A DNA stretch of 64,000 bases from Pseudomonas sp. S31. Its GTDB lineage: Bacteria; Pseudomonadota; Gammaproteobacteria; Pseudomonadales; Pseudomonadaceae. Of the stretch, positions 44,974 to 52,999 are shown piece after piece. The notes beneath the pieces were generated by a model. It searched no databases. It was not told where the DNA came from and was given only the letters and a program-made list of their open reading frames with translations. Location: NCBI RefSeq assembly GCF_016648105.1, contig NZ_JACVVE010000014.1, forward strand, positions 1 to 64,000. Direction: 5' to 3'. The position numbers and the translations under genes were made by a program. Within the stretch, counting starts at the first letter, position 1; each line of letters begins with the position of its first letter.

Positions 44974-45576
44974 ATGCCTGCGCCGAATGCCGCCGCGCGA
45001 CACCCCGACACCTACCAACGGCTGCGTGAAGCGGCACTGGCCATGTTCTGCGCCAAGGGTTACCAGGGGACCAGCCTGCGTGACCTGGCCCGCGACCTGG
45101 GGGTGCAGGCAGGCTCGCTGTACCACCACATCGAAAGCAAGCAGGCGCTGCTCTTCGAATTGCTGGAAGAGGCGCTGGAGTGCCTGCTGAGCGAGACCCG
45201 GCGGGCGTTGAAGGATCCCGCGCGGCCGCAGTTGCGCCTGCGGCGATTCGTGTTGGCGTGGATGAACGTTCAGGCCAGCCAGGACCATAGCCTGCGGTTG
45301 CTCGAACGGGAAACCTGCCACCTTTCGGCCATTCAGCAGGCGCGTATCGACCAGCTGCGCCAGGCTCACCAGGCTTGCCTGCAAGGCATCCTTGCCAACC
45401 TGGCACCCACGTTGATGCACTCCCCGAGGCACCTGCAAATGCTGACTCAGGCAGTGCTGGGCATGATGCAAGGCGCATTGCCGCTGGTGCGCCAGGGGCC
45501 GGCCGCCGGCGAGGGGGTCGAGCAGCTCCTGGCGATCATCCAGCGAGCCGTGCAAGCGCCTGCCGGCCATCGATGA
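44974..45576 (+). CDS. TetR/AcrR family transcriptional regulator
   Basis: A 200-residue regulator. The N-terminal HTH spans about 14-62 (GTSLRDLARDLGVQAGSLYHHI) and the C-terminal ligand domain is helical and Leu/Gln-rich. It lies 36 bases after the Xre-cupin gene on the same strand, and its 3' end faces hpaI. Its target is unknown; the hpaH-hpaI operon or its own region are the nearest candidates. Confidence 0.85.
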   Translation: MPAPNAAARHPDTYQRLREAALAMFCAKGYQGTSLRDLARDLGVQAGSLYHHIESKQALLFELLEEALECLLSETRRALKDPARPQLRLRRFVLAWMNVQASQDHSLRLLERETCHLSAIQQARIDQLRQAHQACLQGILANLAPTLMHSPRHLQMLTQAVLGMMQGALPLVRQGPAAGEGVEQLLAIIQRAVQAPAGHR

Positions 45577-45584
45577 GACGGGGG

Positions 45585-46376
45585 TCAGTACACGCCACCC
45601 CCGGCAAGCGAAGCGCCATTCGTCTTGAAGCGTCCCGCCAACCCCTGCAACCCGCGCATCAACACCGTGGTATCGACCCCGACGGCAACGAAACTCGCGC
45701 CCAACTCGAGGCAGCGGCGCGCCAGTCGATCATCGCCTGTGAGGATGCCAGCGGCCTTGCCGGCCGCGACGATACACGTGATGGCCTGTTCGATAGCCGA
45801 CAACACATCGGCATGGCCAGGGTTACCGCGATGGCCCATGGCGGCGGACAGGTCGGCAGGCCCGATGAACACACCATCGACCCCCTCGACTGCGGTGATC
45901 GCGTCGAGGTTGCGCAACCCTTCCAGGCTCTCGACCTGAACCAGCAGGCAAACCTGCTCGTCTGCGCTGTCCAGGTAGTCCGCCTGGGTATTCCACCGCG
46001 AGGCACGCGCCAGGCCGCTGCCGACACCGCGTATGCCACGGGGTGGATAGGTCACGGCGCGCACCAGCTCGCGTGCCTGTTCGGCCGTTTCGACCATGGG
46101 TATCAACAGGGTCTGGGCGCCGATGTCGAGCAGTTGCTTGATCGTCGCGGTATCCCCCGTGGCGGGCCGGACCACGGGCTGGGATGCATAGGGTGCAATG
46201 GCTTGAAGCTGCCCGAGGATGCTGCGCAAATCGTTCGGCGCATGCTCGCCGTCGATCAGCAGCCAGTCGAAACCGGCATTGGCCGCGAGCTCGGCGCAGT
46301 AGGGGTCAGCCAACCCCAGCCAGAGGCCGATCTGCGCTTGCTGGTCGTGCAACCTGCGCTTGAATGCGTTGTTCAT
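45585..46376 (-). CDS. hpaI: 4-hydroxy-2-oxoheptanedioate aldolase HpaI (HpcH)
   Basis: A 263-residue class II metal-dependent aldolase that splits 4-hydroxy-2-oxoheptane-1,7-dioate into pyruvate and succinate semialdehyde. It closely resembles E. coli HpaI throughout: [41 protein letters not shown], the metal-binding VQVES, and [14 protein letters not shown]. It ends a four-gene operon. The rest of the homoprotocatechuate pathway (hpaBC, D, E, F) is not in this window. Confidence 0.9.
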   Translation of the reverse strand: MNNAFKRRLHDQQAQIGLWLGLADPYCAELAANAGFDWLLIDGEHAPNDLRSILGQLQAIAPYASQPVVRPATGDTATIKQLLDIGAQTLLIPMVETAEQARELVRAVTYPPRGIRGVGSGLARASRWNTQADYLDSADEQVCLLVQVESLEGLRNLDAITAVEGVDGVFIGPADLSAAMGHRGNPGHADVLSAIEQAITCIVAAGKAAGILTGDDRLARRCLELGASFVAVGVDTTVLMRGLQGLAGRFKTNGASLAGGGVY

Positions 46377-46408
46377 GGTGGGTCTCGCTCATCGAAGGCA
46401 ACGGGTGG

Positions 46409-47227
46409 TCAGGCTAAGTGGCAAGAGACGCTGCCGTACTCGCCGAAGTCGGCCACGACCGTGTCGCCTTGCACGACATCGATCGGGCGAATGAACGACC
46501 CCGCCAGGACCACCTGGCCGGGCTGCAAGGTGACGCCATGCCGGTGCAGCCGGTTGGCGAGCCAGGCCACGCCATAGGCTGGGTGATTGAGCACCCCCGC
46601 CGCCAGCCCGGTTTCCTCGACCTCACCGTTCTTGCTGACGATGGCACCGATACGGCGCAGATCGGTATCGACAAGGTCTGGCTTGAATGCACGCCCGCCA
46701 AGCACCAGCGCCGCATTGGCTGCGTTGTCGCTAATGGTGTCGAGCACGGTTCGCGTGCGGCCGCTTTCACTGTCGCGGCGCTGGATGCGGGCATCGAGCA
46801 GTTCCAGCGCGGGGGTGATGTAGGCGGTCGCATCCAGCACGTCGAACAGGGTGCAATCGGGCCCGCTCAAGGGCTTGGCCAGGATGAAGGCAAGCTCGGC
46901 CTCGACCTTGAGTTCGATGAACTTTTCCGTCGCGATACGAGCGCCATCGGCATGCAACATGTCATCGAGCAATACGCCGAAATCCGGCTCGTCGATGTTC
47001 ACCGCCCGCCGCATGGCCTTGGAGGTGAGGCCGATCTTGTGGCCCTTGATGACCCGCCCGGCTGCCACCTTGTGAGCGACCCAGGCGGACTGGATCGCGT
47101 AGGCATCGGCCAGGTTCATCTGCGGGTACTGCAAGGAAAACTGCCGGCATTGCCTGCGTTCACGTTCGGCCTGCTCCAGGCTCAACGCGGCGTTGTGCAA
47201 TTGCTCGGGGCTCAATGAAGGGATCAT
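46409..47227 (-). CDS. hpaH: 2-oxohepta-3-ene-1,7-dioate hydratase HpaH
   Basis: A 272-residue FAH-superfamily hydratase that adds water to 2-oxohept-4-ene-1,7-dioate, giving the HpaI substrate. It is strongly similar to E. coli HpaH: GHKIGLTSKAM, EPDFGVLLDDM, KVEAELAFILAKPL, DTISDNAANAALVLGG and AAGVLNHPAYGVAWLAN. Its start overlaps the preceding FAH gene by four bases. Confidence 0.9.
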   Translation of the reverse strand: MIPSLSPEQLHNAALSLEQAERERRQCRQFSLQYPQMNLADAYAIQSAWVAHKVAAGRVIKGHKIGLTSKAMRRAVNIDEPDFGVLLDDMLHADGARIATEKFIELKVEAELAFILAKPLSGPDCTLFDVLDATAYITPALELLDARIQRRDSESGRTRTVLDTISDNAANAALVLGGRAFKPDLVDTDLRRIGAIVSKNGEVEETGLAAGVLNHPAYGVAWLANRLHRHGVTLQPGQVVLAGSFIRPIDVVQGDTVVADFGEYGSVSCHLA

Positions 47228-48090
47228 CGCTCCTGCTCCACGCCGTTGCGCAGAATGCCTACGCCCTGAACCTCGACCTCGACCACGTCGCCTGGCTGCA
47301 GGAACCGCGGCGGGTCGAAGCGAATGCCGGCCCCGGTCGGCGTGCCGGTGACGATCAGGTCGCCGGTTTCGAGCGTGGTGAAGGTCGACAGGTAGGCGAT
47401 CAGTGCGGGGAAGTCGAACATCAGGCGCGCCGTCGTGTCGTCCTGGCGAACCTCACCGTTGACCCGCGTCTGCACGCGCAGGTCGTCGTAGCCCTCGGTA
47501 AACTCATCCGCGCTGACCACCCAGGGCCCATAGGCGCCGGAGCGGTGGAAATTCTTGCCCTGGGTTACGTTGAACTTGGCGTGGTGCACCCAGTCACGGA
47601 TCGTCCCCTCGTTGACGCAGGTCAGCCCGCCGATGTGTTCGAGCGCCTGCTCCCTGGGGATGCGCCGGCCGCCCTTGCCGATCACGATGCCGATTTCGCC
47701 TTCGTAGTCGAGTTGCTGCGACTCCAACGGCTGCAACAGCGCCTGCTCAGGTGCGGCGAACGAATCCGGGACACGCATGAAAATGCTCGGGTAGCGTGGC
47801 AGGTCGCTGCCGTCCTTGTACTCGGCATTGCGCTGGGCATAGTTGACGCCGATGCAGAAAATCTTCCTGGGCTCGGGTATCGGCAATTGCAGCACCACCT
47901 CCGCCAACGGGTAGTCGGCCCCGATGCCCTCGGCGAACTGCCGTGCCTGATCCCGGGTGGCGGCACTGGCAGCCAGCAGTTGCGCTACACCGCCGATGTG
48001 CGGCAAGCGCTTGCCCAGGTCGATGACGCCGTCGTTGACGACTGCGCCCCAGCAGGTGGCGTCTTGGTAAGTATAGGTCACGAGTTTCAT
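47224..48090 (-). CDS. Fumarylacetoacetate hydrolase family protein
   Basis: A 288-residue FAH-fold enzyme: a small N-terminal domain to about 70, then the catalytic fold with metal ligands in DYEGEIGIVIGKGGR and the GKNFHRSGAYGPWVV segment, ending GTPTGAGIRFDP. The family hydrolyses, isomerises or decarboxylates acylpyruvates. In this operon it may make the HpaH substrate, as HpaG does in the homoprotocatechuate route, but it is single-domain rather than the HpaG fusion. It overlaps both neighbours by four bases. Confidence 0.82.
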   Translation of the reverse strand: MKLVTYTYQDATCWGAVVNDGVIDLGKRLPHIGGVAQLLAASAATRDQARQFAEGIGADYPLAEVVLQLPIPEPRKIFCIGVNYAQRNAEYKDGSDLPRYPSIFMRVPDSFAAPEQALLQPLESQQLDYEGEIGIVIGKGGRRIPREQALEHIGGLTCVNEGTIRDWVHHAKFNVTQGKNFHRSGAYGPWVVSADEFTEGYDDLRVQTRVNGEVRQDDTTARLMFDFPALIAYLSTFTTLETGDLIVTGTPTGAGIRFDPPRFLQPGDVVEVEVQGVGILRNGVEQER

Positions 48091-48974
48091 GCGTCGAATC
48101 CAAATAGCTGAGCGGGATTGGTCACGAGGATGCGTTCGAGGGTGGCGGCATCGGCTGCGAAGCGGTACAGCAGTTCCATCAGCGCGCCTTCGTTGGGCGG
48201 TTGCTTGACGGAGATCGGATGTGGCCAGTCGCTGCCCCAGATGCAGCGCTCGGGCGCCGCCTCGATCAACGTGCGGGCCAGCGGCACCACGTCATCCCAG
48301 GGCTCGCCCTGGGTGGAGATCTTCTCGCTGAGCGACAGCATCACCCAGAAATTCCCCTCGCCCAGCAAGCCGAGCACTTTGTCCAGGTTCGGGTCCTGGC
48401 GCCCCAGTGCGGGCTTGGGTCGGCCCATGTGATCGAGCACCACCGGGATGTCCAGCTGCTCGAAGTCGCTCAACTGGGCGGCGATCCCGTCCGCCGAAGG
48501 TTGCACCTTGACGTACCAGCCCAGTTCCTTGACCAGAGCCAATGCGCGCTTGAGCTGCGTCGGCGTGAAGCTGATACCCAGCCCTGCCCGGCTGAACCGT
48601 GCGCCACGTACGCCGGCGTCCTGCAAGCGTTGCAACTGGGCCTCGTTGCCTTCGAGCAACACGGCGGCATTGGCGCAACCCAGGTAGCGTTTGGCCGGCT
48701 GACCGGCATTGAGACCTTCGAGCGCATCGATCACCACGCTGTGGTCGGCGCCATAGGTGGTGGCCTGCACGATCACGCCGCGCTGGATACCCAAGGTGCG
48801 GTGCAGGTCGCGCGCCACCTCCCAGGTTGCCGACGGCATGGTGTAGGCGGCATCTGGCTGCACGGGGTAGCGCTCGGGCGGGCCGAACACATGGAACTGG
48901 CTGTCGCAGGCCAATGCCGGCGGCAACGGCGACGGCGCCCGGGGATTGGGGTCGAAGGGTAGGTAGTTCGCCAT
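48087..48974 (-). CDS. LigI-like amidohydrolase (COG3618, lactonase family)
   Basis: A 295-residue cytoplasmic amidohydrolase of the 2-pyrone-4,6-dicarboxylate lactonase group. The C-terminal RCIWGSDWPHP with its catalytic Asp and the LDHMGRP block are intact. The usual HxH after strand 1 is Gln26-Phe-His28 (CDSQFHVFGP), so the first His is replaced. LigI itself works without metal, so activity may be kept. It is the first gene of the operon running through FAH, hpaH and hpaI, suggesting that a lactone or ring compound enters here. Confidence 0.8.
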   Translation of the reverse strand: MANYLPFDPNPRAPSPLPPALACDSQFHVFGPPERYPVQPDAAYTMPSATWEVARDLHRTLGIQRGVIVQATTYGADHSVVIDALEGLNAGQPAKRYLGCANAAVLLEGNEAQLQRLQDAGVRGARFSRAGLGISFTPTQLKRALALVKELGWYVKVQPSADGIAAQLSDFEQLDIPVVLDHMGRPKPALGRQDPNLDKVLGLLGEGNFWVMLSLSEKISTQGEPWDDVVPLARTLIEAAPERCIWGSDWPHPISVKQPPNEGALMELLYRFAADAATLERILVTNPAQLFGFDA

Positions 48975-49053
48975 GGGGTCTGCTCTTGTTGTGAGGCTTG
49001 GCGAGACTTTAAAAAGCCCGAGCCCCCCCAACAACCGCCCTGCCGCAGTTCGT

Positions 49054-49066
49054 TCCACCAGGTGGA
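49054..49066. promoter_or_regulatory. Candidate regulator palindrome in the amidohydrolase / ridA gap
   Basis: TCCACC-A-GGTGGA is a perfect 13-base palindrome in the divergent promoter region between the amidohydrolase operon and ridA. The nearby IclR gene makes it a reasonable operator, but this is inference. Confidence 0.4.
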
Positions 49067-49144
49067 CTCTTTGCGCTCGGCCGGCTTTTTTGCCGCGGTC
49101 AGGGTCGCTAACAATAAGCCTCCCCTTCGCAGATGGAGCCCGCC

Positions 49145-49528
49145 ATGACCACGCGTCAGACCATTCACCTGGAGCAGTTCGCCCACACCAATCCGATCCC
49201 CGCAGCGTGCCGCCGCGGCCCACTGTTGATGAGCGGTATCATCAATGGCAACGACCCGCAGACCGGGGAGCTACCGCCTGACCTGGAGTCACAGACCGGC
49301 AATATGTTCGCGCATGTTCGCAGCATCCTGGCCGCCGCTGGCGCAACTTGCGAGCACATCGTGAAGATGACGGTGTGGATGCAGGATCGCGACCGTCGAG
49401 GCCCACTCAATGAGCATTGGCTGGAAATGTTCCCCGATGCCGACAACCGCCCTGCTCGCCACGCCGTCCAGGCCGCGACGCCTTCGAAGTTCCTGATCCA
49501 GTGCGATATCACCGCCTGGGTGGACTGA
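49145..49528 (+). CDS. RidA/YjgF-family enamine/imine deaminase
   Basis: A 127-residue RidA-fold protein. The carboxylate-binding Arg105 is kept (NRPARHAV), but the Glu that follows in true RidA (VEIEA) is Gln-Cys-Asp here (LIQCDITA). This points to a catabolic subgroup, to which 2-aminomuconate deaminases also belong. Start follows GGAG. It is divergent from the amidohydrolase operon, suggesting that an enamine or imine intermediate arises in that pathway. Confidence 0.85.
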   Translation: MTTRQTIHLEQFAHTNPIPAACRRGPLLMSGIINGNDPQTGELPPDLESQTGNMFAHVRSILAAAGATCEHIVKMTVWMQDRDRRGPLNEHWLEMFPDADNRPARHAVQAATPSKFLIQCDITAWVD

Positions 49529-49675
49529 GCCAGGAAGGCGGCAACACCCGAAAAAGTCCATGCAATGGAACGAAACACCCCGAGGTGATTGTCTCCCGTA
49601 CTGGCAACAGACCACTATCGAAGCCGGCCCGATCCCAGCTGAACTTCCAGCTGTACACCGCACTGCGAGACGCCG

Positions 49676-50476
49676 ATGAACGACACCGACAACAACCTAG
49701 CCAGCGACAACGGTACATCGACCGTGAGGGCATTGAGCCGCGCCTTCCAGGTGCTGCGCATTCTCGCCCTCGGGCAAGAGCAAGGCATGCGTCTGGTCGA
49801 CGTGGTGCGGCACACCCAGCTGTCTCGGCCAACGGTGCATCGCCTGCTGCATGCGTTGATGGACGAAGGTGCCGTCGAACAGGACCCAGGCACCCGGCGT
49901 TACCGGGTAGGCAGTGAAATCTCCATGCTGGCCCTGGCGCGGCCATCACGCTCGCCCCTGCGCAAGCTGGCCGAGCCGCACCTGCAGTACCTGAGCGATC
50001 AGCTGGGCGACACCGTGTTCATTACCGTGCGAAGCGGCAGGGACTCGGTATGCCTGGACCGTCGACTCGGGACGTTCCCGATCAAGGTCATGTCCATCGA
50101 CGTCGGCACCCGCCGCCCGCTGGGCGTGGGAGTCGCCGGCGTGATGCTGCTGTGCGGCTTGCCGGACGACGAAGCGGCCTACCTGCTGCAGCTGAACGAG
50201 GCACGCCTGCAGGCCTGCAACCTGACCATCGATGAGGTCAAGGCCAGGCTCGCGGCCGCCCGCGAGAAAGGATTCGCCTACACCTCCCAGGGCGTGACCA
50301 AGGGCACAGCCGCCCTGTCGGTACCGATCTACGGCACAGCCGGGGACATCGTCGCCGCACTCAGCGTCGCTGCGGTTGCCGGCAACCTGACGCAGGACGA
50401 TGTCGCCGCCACGGCTGCGGTGCTCAGCGAACAGGCCTTGCAGATCAGCAAACGGCTCAAGGCGCTTGGGCACTGA
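49676..50476 (+). CDS. IclR family transcriptional regulator
   Basis: A 266-residue regulator. The winged HTH at about 20-80 includes VRHTQLSRPTVHRLLHAL and the C-terminal effector domain contains RRPLGVGVAGVMLL and SVPIYGTAGDIVAALSV. IclR proteins in this setting usually sense an aromatic acid or ring-cleavage product. It is placed between ridA and the MFS gene and probably controls the amidohydrolase-FAH-hpaH-hpaI operon. Confidence 0.88.
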   Translation: MNDTDNNLASDNGTSTVRALSRAFQVLRILALGQEQGMRLVDVVRHTQLSRPTVHRLLHALMDEGAVEQDPGTRRYRVGSEISMLALARPSRSPLRKLAEPHLQYLSDQLGDTVFITVRSGRDSVCLDRRLGTFPIKVMSIDVGTRRPLGVGVAGVMLLCGLPDDEAAYLLQLNEARLQACNLTIDEVKARLAAAREKGFAYTSQGVTKGTAALSVPIYGTAGDIVAALSVAAVAGNLTQDDVAATAAVLSEQALQISKRLKALGH

Positions 50477-50548
50477 CTCACCGCTTCGAGCGCCCCTCTG
50501 GCCACCGTCATACAGATTGTTCCACACAAGAATAAGAGGAACTGAAAC

Positions 50549-51877
50549 ATGAGCGCCGACACACGTCACGCTATCGCCCAACCGACCCTGGCCGGGTCCG
50601 AGGATGTCCTGAAAAAGGTCGCCTGGCGCATCCTGCCATTTCTGTTCATCAGCTACGTGCTGTGCAACATCGACCGCTCCAACGTCGCCATCGCGCATTT
50701 GCAGTTCAGTGCCGAGATCGGCCTGAGCGCCGCGCAATACGGCCTTGGTGCCTCATTGTTCTTCATTGGCTACATCCTTTTCGAAGTGCCCAGCAACATG
50801 ATGCTCGAACGCTTCGGCGCACGGGTCACGCTCACCCGCATCATGGTGCTCTGGGGACTGGTCACCGCAGGGTTCATGCTGGTGCAGAGTGTCGGCGCGT
50901 TCTACCTCGCGCGCATCCTGCTAGGTATCGCCGAAGCAGGTTTCCTGCCCGGCATGATTCTCTACCTCAGCTACTGGTTTCCCGCCTCACGGCGTGGGCG
51001 CATCACCTCGTGGTTCACCCTTGGCATCCCGGTGGCCGGGGTGATCGGCAGCCCGCTGTCGGGCTTCCTGATGACCCACTTCGACGGTTGGCATGGGCTC
51101 AGCGGCTGGAAATGGATGTTCATCATCGAAGGGGGCATCACCGTGTTCGTGGGCCTGCTGGCGTGGTTCATGCTCGATGACCGCCCCGCCACCTCCAAGC
51201 GCCTCTCGGCCGAAGAGAAAAGCCTGCTGAACAAGGCGATCGAAGCCGAGCACGTGGTAAAACCCGGCGCCCCGGAGGGTCCGGTCAAACTGCTCGCCAC
51301 CCTGCGTTCCCCGATCACCTTGTCGCTGGGTTTCGTGTACTTCTCCATCGTCATGTCGATGGTCGTGCTCAACTACTGGGCGCCTTCGTTCATCAAGGAG
51401 TCCATCGGCGGCAGCACCCGCGACATCGCCTGGTACTCCGCCGGCCTGTATGCCGTGGGGGCGATCGGCATGCTGGTGCTGGGTTGGCTGTCGGACCGCT
51501 TCATGCTGCGCCGCGCCTTCGTTGGCGCATCGCTGATCGCCGGGGCACTGACCTACGCCGTCATCGCTTCGCAAGCGGTATCGGGCATGGCGGCCTACGC
51601 GGTGCTGAGCCTTGCAGCCTTCTTCACCTACGGCTCGATGCCGGTGTTCTGGAGCATCCCGGCCTCGGTACTGAGCAAGAAAGCCACGGCCGTGGGCATT
51701 GCAGCGATCAGCGCACTGGCCAACTTCGCCGGCATGATCGGCCCGGTCGTCATCGGCTGGTCGAAAAGCGTTACCGGGTACTACGCCGCTGGGGTCTACC
51801 TGCTGGCCGTGACCATGCTCCTCGGCGCCGTGGTGGTGCTGGTCAGGCGGGGCAAGCAGCCGATCACAAGCGCTTGA
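50549..51877 (+). CDS. MFS transporter, anion:cation symporter (HpaX/tartrate-like)
   Basis: A 442-residue, 12-helix major facilitator of the ACS family, which imports organic anions such as hydroxyphenylacetate, tartrate or phthalate. N-terminal VAWRILPFLFISYVLCNIDRSNVAIAHL and the loop FEVPSNMMLERFGARVTLTRIM are typical. An AAGAGG site lies near the start. Its 3' end overlaps the convergent unknown gene by 14 bases. It is the likely importer of the substrate of this patch. Confidence 0.88.
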   Translation: MSADTRHAIAQPTLAGSEDVLKKVAWRILPFLFISYVLCNIDRSNVAIAHLQFSAEIGLSAAQYGLGASLFFIGYILFEVPSNMMLERFGARVTLTRIMVLWGLVTAGFMLVQSVGAFYLARILLGIAEAGFLPGMILYLSYWFPASRRGRITSWFTLGIPVAGVIGSPLSGFLMTHFDGWHGLSGWKWMFIIEGGITVFVGLLAWFMLDDRPATSKRLSAEEKSLLNKAIEAEHVVKPGAPEGPVKLLATLRSPITLSLGFVYFSIVMSMVVLNYWAPSFIKESIGGSTRDIAWYSAGLYAVGAIGMLVLGWLSDRFMLRRAFVGASLIAGALTYAVIASQAVSGMAAYAVLSLAAFFTYGSMPVFWSIPASVLSKKATAVGIAAISALANFAGMIGPVVIGWSKSVTGYYAAGVYLLAVTMLLGAVVVLVRRGKQPITSA

Positions 51878-52631
51878 GCGAGCTCTGCAGATCGGCGAAA
51901 CGGTAGGATTCGGTGACCCGCCCATCGATCTTGAGCGCGGCACGATCGCGCTCGGCCTGCTCGCGCATGGCCTCGCTGATGTTGATGTTCAGCGCTATCT
52001 GGCGGGGCATGAAATCGGCATCCGTCTCCTTGACCGGCACCGCCGTCTTTTGCAGCTGGGCGATACTCTGCTCGGACAGTTGGGTCGGGTGGATGATGCG
52101 CTGCACATCACGCTCGCTGCGTCGGTCATTGCTTCTGATGGTGAAGTCCGGCGCGGCCATCCGGCCGTTCGGGCTGTACATCACCGCCGTGACGAGCCGA
52201 TCCAGCGCGCAGTCTTCCTCCTTGCGCCGGTGGGTGATATCACGCACCGGGCGCTCCGGCAGCGCCAGGCGGGTGATGCCGAAATCATTCAGGGCACCGA
52301 GCACTTCACAAGGGTCGGCGGGCACCTGCACCTCGCGCCGGGCAGGCCAGAAATCGAAGTTACCGTGCCCTCCCCACCAACCGCCCACGTGGATGGCGAA
52401 GATCTCTGGATAGACCTTGCGTTCGCTCCTGCGAACCGGCTTCGAATCGTAGAAGCACATGCACGCCAGCTGGATCAGGTGAGTCGCGCCGAGTGCGGCC
52501 AGCGGCTCGTAGATCAGGATGCCCAGGCGATCATGGGCAGCCCAGTTGGCGAACACATCACCACTGCCGGCGGGCTTGCCGTCCAGCTCGACCTCGTAGA
52601 AATCGGTTCTCAACGCGTCGATCACATGCAT
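51864..52631 (-). CDS. Unrecognised 255-residue protein next to Rieske ferredoxin
   Basis: I do not recognise this family. The protein is soluble-looking, with no signal peptide or membrane segment. Its most striking feature is a Gly/Trp/His patch, HVGGWWGGHGNFDFWP (His81, His89), after a region with Cys57 and Cys59 (LACMCFYDSK). The C-terminal third is charged and helical (NINISEAMREQAERDRAAL). It is the third gene after the reductase and Rieske ferredoxin, so it may be their electron acceptor or a ring-modifying partner. GAGGAA supports the start. Confidence 0.7.
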   Translation of the reverse strand: MHVIDALRTDFYEVELDGKPAGSGDVFANWAAHDRLGILIYEPLAALGATHLIQLACMCFYDSKPVRRSERKVYPEIFAIHVGGWWGGHGNFDFWPARREVQVPADPCEVLGALNDFGITRLALPERPVRDITHRRKEEDCALDRLVTAVMYSPNGRMAAPDFTIRSNDRRSERDVQRIIHPTQLSEQSIAQLQKTAVPVKETDADFMPRQIALNINISEAMREQAERDRAALKIDGRVTESYRFADLQSSLKRL

Positions 52632-52659
52632 ACGGGTTCCTCGCGGGTGGATGTTCGAC

Positions 52660-52977
52660 TCAGGCCGGGATGATGCATTGGACTTCACCGGCCTCGACGC
52701 GCACGGCATAGGTTTTCAGGGCGCATTCGGCCGGCCCCTCCAGCACGGCACCGGTCTGGATATCGAAACGGGCGCCATGCAGCGGGCATTCGATCTCGGT
52801 CCCTTCCAGCCAACCGTCCGACAACAGCGCATAGGCATGAGGGCAGACATTCTCGGTGGCGAAGTAACGATCATCGACTCGGTACACGGCGATCATCCTG
52901 CCATCGACTTCGCAGGCAAACGCAGTATCGGGCGGCACCTGTTCGGCATCGCAGACTTTGGCCCAGACAGCTTCCAT
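52660..52977 (-). CDS. Rieske-type [2Fe-2S] ferredoxin
   Basis: A 105-residue soluble Rieske ferredoxin of the BphA3/NdoA type. The cluster ligands are Cys45 and His47 (ENVCPHAYA), and Cys64 and His67 (EIECPLHGARFD). Such proteins carry electrons from an FAD reductase to a ring-hydroxylating oxygenase. The reductase gene lies just upstream, but no Rieske oxygenase alpha subunit is in the window. Confidence 0.92.
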   Translation of the reverse strand: MEAVWAKVCDAEQVPPDTAFACEVDGRMIAVYRVDDRYFATENVCPHAYALLSDGWLEGTEIECPLHGARFDIQTGAVLEGPAECALKTYAVRVEAGEVQCIIPA

Positions 52978-52999
52978 CAGACAACCCTCCTTCCCGGGA

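Noticed and set aside
45585..47227. Annotating a complete homoprotocatechuate (hpa) pathway
   Set aside because: Only HpaH and HpaI are present; no extradiol dioxygenase, dehydrogenase, isomerase or monooxygenase of the pathway is in the window.
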